Shown here: positions 5,778 through 6,361 of the stretch, in pieces
How the letters are laid out: each line of letters starts with the position of its first letter
How positions within the stretch are numbered: the first letter of the stretch is position 1
Assembly (NCBI GenBank): GCA_001717015.1
Contig: MAGV01000035.1
Span: 15,487 to 21,847, forward strand
DNA length: 6,361 bases
Direction of reading: 5' to 3'
Source of the DNA: Candidatus Methanosuratincola petrocarbonis (ex Vanwonterghem et al. 2016)
GTDB lineage: Archaea; Thermoproteota; Methanomethylicia; Methanomethylicales; Methanomethylicaceae
Notes under the pieces: generated by a model
Databases searched by the model: none
Told to the model about the DNA's origin: nothing
Seen by the model: the letters and a program-made list of their open reading frames with translations, nothing else
Position numbers and translations under genes: made by a program

Positions 5778-6361
5778 TTACGGCGGTTCGCAAGAGGTCT
5801 CCGATGCCTTAGCGGGTAAGACATTCCTCCTCCCCCGCTCCGCCTCCGCAGCCACCGCGGGCTTGAGGTACAGCACTCCCAGCGGCGGCAAAGTCAAGGG
5901 CAGCGAATACCTCCGCCCGTGCGCCTCCACCTCCTCCGCCTCGACACTGCCGAAGTTCCCCCACCCCGAACCGCCGTATGCAACGGCGTCGCTGTTCAGC
6001 AGCTCTCGCCACCTCCCTCCCCTGTCGATCCCGACCCGGTAGTTTTCCCTCGGCACGGGGGTGAAGTTGCACACAACCAGGACGACCTCGCCTGATCTCC
6101 CCTTCCTCTCAAAGCTTATGACGCTCTGCTCATAGTCCCTGAAGTCCACCCACCCGAAGCCTCCCTGATCGAAGTCGAGCTCGTGCAGCGCCGCCTCTGT
6201 CGCATACGTCGAGTTTAGGTCTTCCACCCACCTCTTCAGACCAGCATGCATGAGCTCGGAGAGCAGGTGCCAGTCGAGCCCCCTTTCGTGATACCACTCG
6301 TTCCGCTGACCGAACTCCCCTCCCATGAAGATCAGCTTCTTCCCCGGGTGCGCGTACATGT
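5778..6361 (-). CDS. glgB: GH13 1,4-alpha-glucan branching enzyme, C-terminal fragment (runs off right edge)
   Basis: About 193 residues are visible, ending at TAA (5780-5778); the reading frame is still open at the window edge. The first visible stretch [21 protein letters not shown] is the highly conserved GlgB segment at the end of the TIM barrel, followed by [18 protein letters not shown] and [17 protein letters not shown]. The C-terminal beta domain follows ([18 protein letters not shown], then [10 protein letters not shown], then [13 protein letters not shown]). The enzyme cuts alpha-1,4 chains and re-attaches them as alpha-1,6 branches in glycogen. The catalytic Asp/Glu/Asp lie upstream, outside the window. 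A usual GlgB has ~630-730 residues, so roughly the last 30% is here. A ~26-residue tail after LYLKP ([12 protein letters not shown] onward) is not part of the core. The type is bacterial in style, while many archaea use GH57 branching enzymes. It is transcribed toward the glycosyltransferase genes. Confidence 0.95.
   Translation of the reverse strand, partial: MYAHPGKKLIFMGGEFGQRNEWYHERGLDWHLLSELMHAGLKRWVEDLNSTYATEAALHELDFDQGGFGWVDFRDYEQSVISFERKGRSGEVVLVVCNFTPVPRENYRVGIDRGGRWRELLNSDAVAYGGSGWGNFGSVEAEEVEAHGRRYSLPLTLPPLGVLYLKPAVAAEAERGRRNVLPAKASETSCEPP

Noticed and set aside
1..6361. tRNA, rRNA, CRISPR arrays, insertion sequences, long direct repeats
   Set aside because: None was seen on reading both strands; nearly all of the window is occupied by coding sequence with short spacers.

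Overview
The window looks archaeal, probably an uncultured Thermoproteota-type lineage, although rank cannot be fixed from 6.4 kb. The evidence is a GH57 protein of the archaeal alpha-amylase-like (AAMY) type, a ROK kinase with an archaeal-looking zinc site, AT-rich TATA-like boxes close to start codons in otherwise GC-rich DNA, a possibly leaderless gene, tight 4-base overlaps between genes, and good GGAG/AGGAGG ribosome-binding sites. Both edges cut through genes.

Layout. Left edge: the first 41 codons of a homoserine dehydrogenase on the minus strand (1-123). After a ~100-base divergent promoter region, a plus-strand pair follows: a GH57-like protein with a C-terminal accessory domain (227-1774), then galT (1791-2750). 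Their counterpart is a minus-strand run that reads, in order of transcription: the C-terminal end of a GH13 glycogen branching enzyme (5778 to right edge), a small winged-helix protein (5490-5732), a half-size glycosyltransferase with only the N-terminal GT-B domain (4888-5475), a complete GT4 glycosyltransferase of glycogen-synthase type (3722-4891), and a ROK sugar kinase (2751-3731). The two runs meet tail to tail with no spacer: the two stop codons abut as TGATCA.

How the genes may work together (inference): the region is an alpha-glucan/glycogen module. The ROK kinase would make hexose 6-phosphate. GalT could move UMP between hexose 1-phosphates and so feed or drain UDP-sugar. The GT4 enzyme would extend glucan and the GH13 enzyme would branch it. 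The winged-helix protein sits first in the synthase group and is a candidate local regulator.

Most notable: two members of the module look like degenerate partners rather than enzymes. The GH57 protein has Gly148 where the family nucleophile Glu is expected and Asn241 where the catalytic Asp is expected, with the rest of the fold well kept. The half glycosyltransferase lacks the whole nucleotide-sugar-binding domain and is translationally coupled to the full-length enzyme. These could be glucan-binding, scaffolding or regulatory subunits of an archaeal glycogen machine.
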